Part shown: one piece after another, positions 5,006 to 5,680 of the stretch
Position numbering within the stretch: the stretch's first letter is position 1
Layout of the letters: each line of letters begins with the position of its first letter
Origin: Treponema sp.
GTDB taxonomy: Bacteria; Spirochaetota; Spirochaetia; Treponematales; Breznakiellaceae
Length of the DNA: 5,680 nt
Assembly: GCA_009780545.1 (NCBI GenBank)
Contig: WQZW01000115.1
Coordinates: 1 to 5,680, forward strand
Direction of reading: 5' to 3'
Notes under the pieces: generated by a model
What the model saw: the letters and a program-made list of their open reading frames with translations, nothing else
Database searches by the model: none
What the model was told of the DNA's origin: nothing
Translations under genes and position numbers: made by a program

Positions 5006-5680
5006 TGTTGCCGCCTTCATCCTGCCCGGAAGCAGCGTTGCCGACAGCGAAAAGGTCGTCGAGCTGGCTTTGCGCTACGATTCCTGCTTTGCCACGGTCG
5101 GGGTTCATCCGCACAATGCTTCCGGCTGGGATTCGGCCGACGGCGAACGGCTGGAGGAACTTTTCCTTGCGGATAACGCCGGCAGGATCGTCGCCGTCGG
5201 CGAATGCGGGCTGGACTACAACCGGAACTTTTCGCCGCAGGACGAACAGCGGGCCTGCTTCGAGGAGCAGCTCCGGCTGGCGGCCGAACTGGGCCGGCCG
5301 GCCTTCCTCCATCAGCGGGATGCCTTTGCCGACTTCCTGCCCATCCTGGAACGGTACCGGCATCAACTTCCCGGCGCGGTGGTCCACTGCTTTACCGGCA
5401 ATCTCGGGGAACTGCGGGCCTTCCTCGACCTGGATTGCCACATCGGCATCACCGGCTGGGCCTGCGACGAACGGCGCGGCACCGGCCTGCTTCCCCTGCT
5501 CCCCCTGATTCCGGCGGACAGGCTGCTGCTGGAAACCGATTCCCCGTACCTTATCCCCCGAACCCTGCCCAAGGCGCTCCGGACCAAAAACGGCCGCAAC
5601 GAACCGGCCTTCCTTCCCCACGTCGCCCGGTTCGTCGCCGGCATCCTCGGCAAAAGCCTTGAGGAACTTGCCCCGGAAAC
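4860..5680 (+). CDS. tatD: TatD family metal-dependent deoxyribonuclease (3' end cut by window)
   Basis: The frame is open for 273 residues and has no stop before the window ends. Compared with the known E. coli TatD (260 residues), about 15-20 residues should be missing. TatD is a cytoplasmic TIM-barrel nuclease of the metallo-hydrolase superfamily with Mg-dependent 3'-5' exonuclease activity, linked in E. coli to repair of oxidative DNA damage and not to Tat export. Visible motifs in order: DIAVNLT (24-30; TatD proper has N-x-T where relatives have H-x-H), GVHPH (81-85), GECGLDYNRNFSP (114-126, metal ligand Glu115), FLHQRDA (149-155, His151), VHCFTG (175-180, His176), ITGWACDERRG (197-207), LETDSPYL (224-231, Asp227) and RNEPAFLPHV (246-255). 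The N-terminus has about 20 residues beyond the E. coli start; GTG at 4911 is an alternative start giving a more usual length, but neither start has a good ribosome site. TAG at 4845 blocks any longer form. A truncated duplicate of its 5' end lies upstream. Confidence 0.95.
   Translation, partial: MNDKTCQPTSRPADSGAVPAKLIDIAVNLTAPAFEGRHADIIARAASAGVAAFILPGSSVADSEKVVELALRYDSCFATVGVHPHNASGWDSADGERLEELFLADNAGRIVAVGECGLDYNRNFSPQDEQRACFEEQLRLAAELGRPAFLHQRDAFADFLPILERYRHQLPGAVVHCFTGNLGELRAFLDLDCHIGITGWACDERRGTGLLPLLPLIPADRLLLETDSPYLIPRTLPKALRTKNGRNEPAFLPHVARFVAGILGKSLEELAPE

Noticed and set aside
1174..5012. Insertion sequence or transposon
   Set aside because: No transposase or integrase, no terminal inverted repeats, and the flanking direct repeats (about 215 bp) are far too long for a transposition target duplication.
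4635..5621. Long antisense ORF (328 codons) opposite tatD
   Set aside because: It is the GC-rich shadow of the clear tatD gene, has no recognisable motif, and would cross the lipoprotein terminator and both leader hairpins.
4972..5662. Two forward ORFs in other frames within tatD (4972-5508 and 5204-5662)
   Set aside because: Low-complexity Pro/Ala/Arg/Gly-rich out-of-frame readings of a gene whose correct frame shows all TatD motifs.

Overview
The window looks like a piece of a moderately GC-rich bacterial chromosome, most plausibly a free-living or gut spirochaete of the Treponema type. The grounds are a spirochaete-style lipoprotein signal peptide, large secreted proteins built from Ig-like modules, and a lipoprotein joining Big_2-like repeats to an RCC1 propeller. 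This assignment is an inference from style and was not tested by any search. All genes that can be supported lie on the + strand.

Layout. (1) Positions 3-1061 are the 3' end of a large, probably extracytoplasmic protein of unknown function, followed by an elaborate nested hairpin terminator (1066-1157). (2) Positions 1174-1388 are a near-identical copy of the leader and first ~49 codons of tatD. It breaks off into a 13-bp tandem repeat and a stop codon, giving a dead tatD 5' fragment. (3) Positions 1429-1725 are non-coding, with small hairpins, a degenerate duplicated motif and a good sigma70-type promoter. (4) Positions 1726-4638 encode a 970-residue lipoprotein: lipobox, two Ig-like modules, four Big_2-like modules and a complete seven-blade RCC1 propeller. 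A textbook intrinsic terminator follows. (5) From 4791 the tatD leader occurs again and runs into the full tatD gene, which is cut by the window end at residue 273. No stop codon falls inside the window, so it is easily missed by ORF callers that need one.

How it fits together. The lipoprotein gene, with its own promoter and terminator, sits between two direct repeats of the tatD 5' end that are exactly 3,617 bp apart. This is what single-crossover (Campbell-type) integration of a circle carrying a tatD 5' fragment would leave. It is also what a nested duplication followed by decay would leave. Recombination between the repeats would remove the lipoprotein gene and leave one intact tatD. There is no transposase, integrase, CRISPR array, tRNA or rRNA in the window. 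The reversible-cassette reading is the most interesting hypothesis here, but it rests on sequence layout alone.
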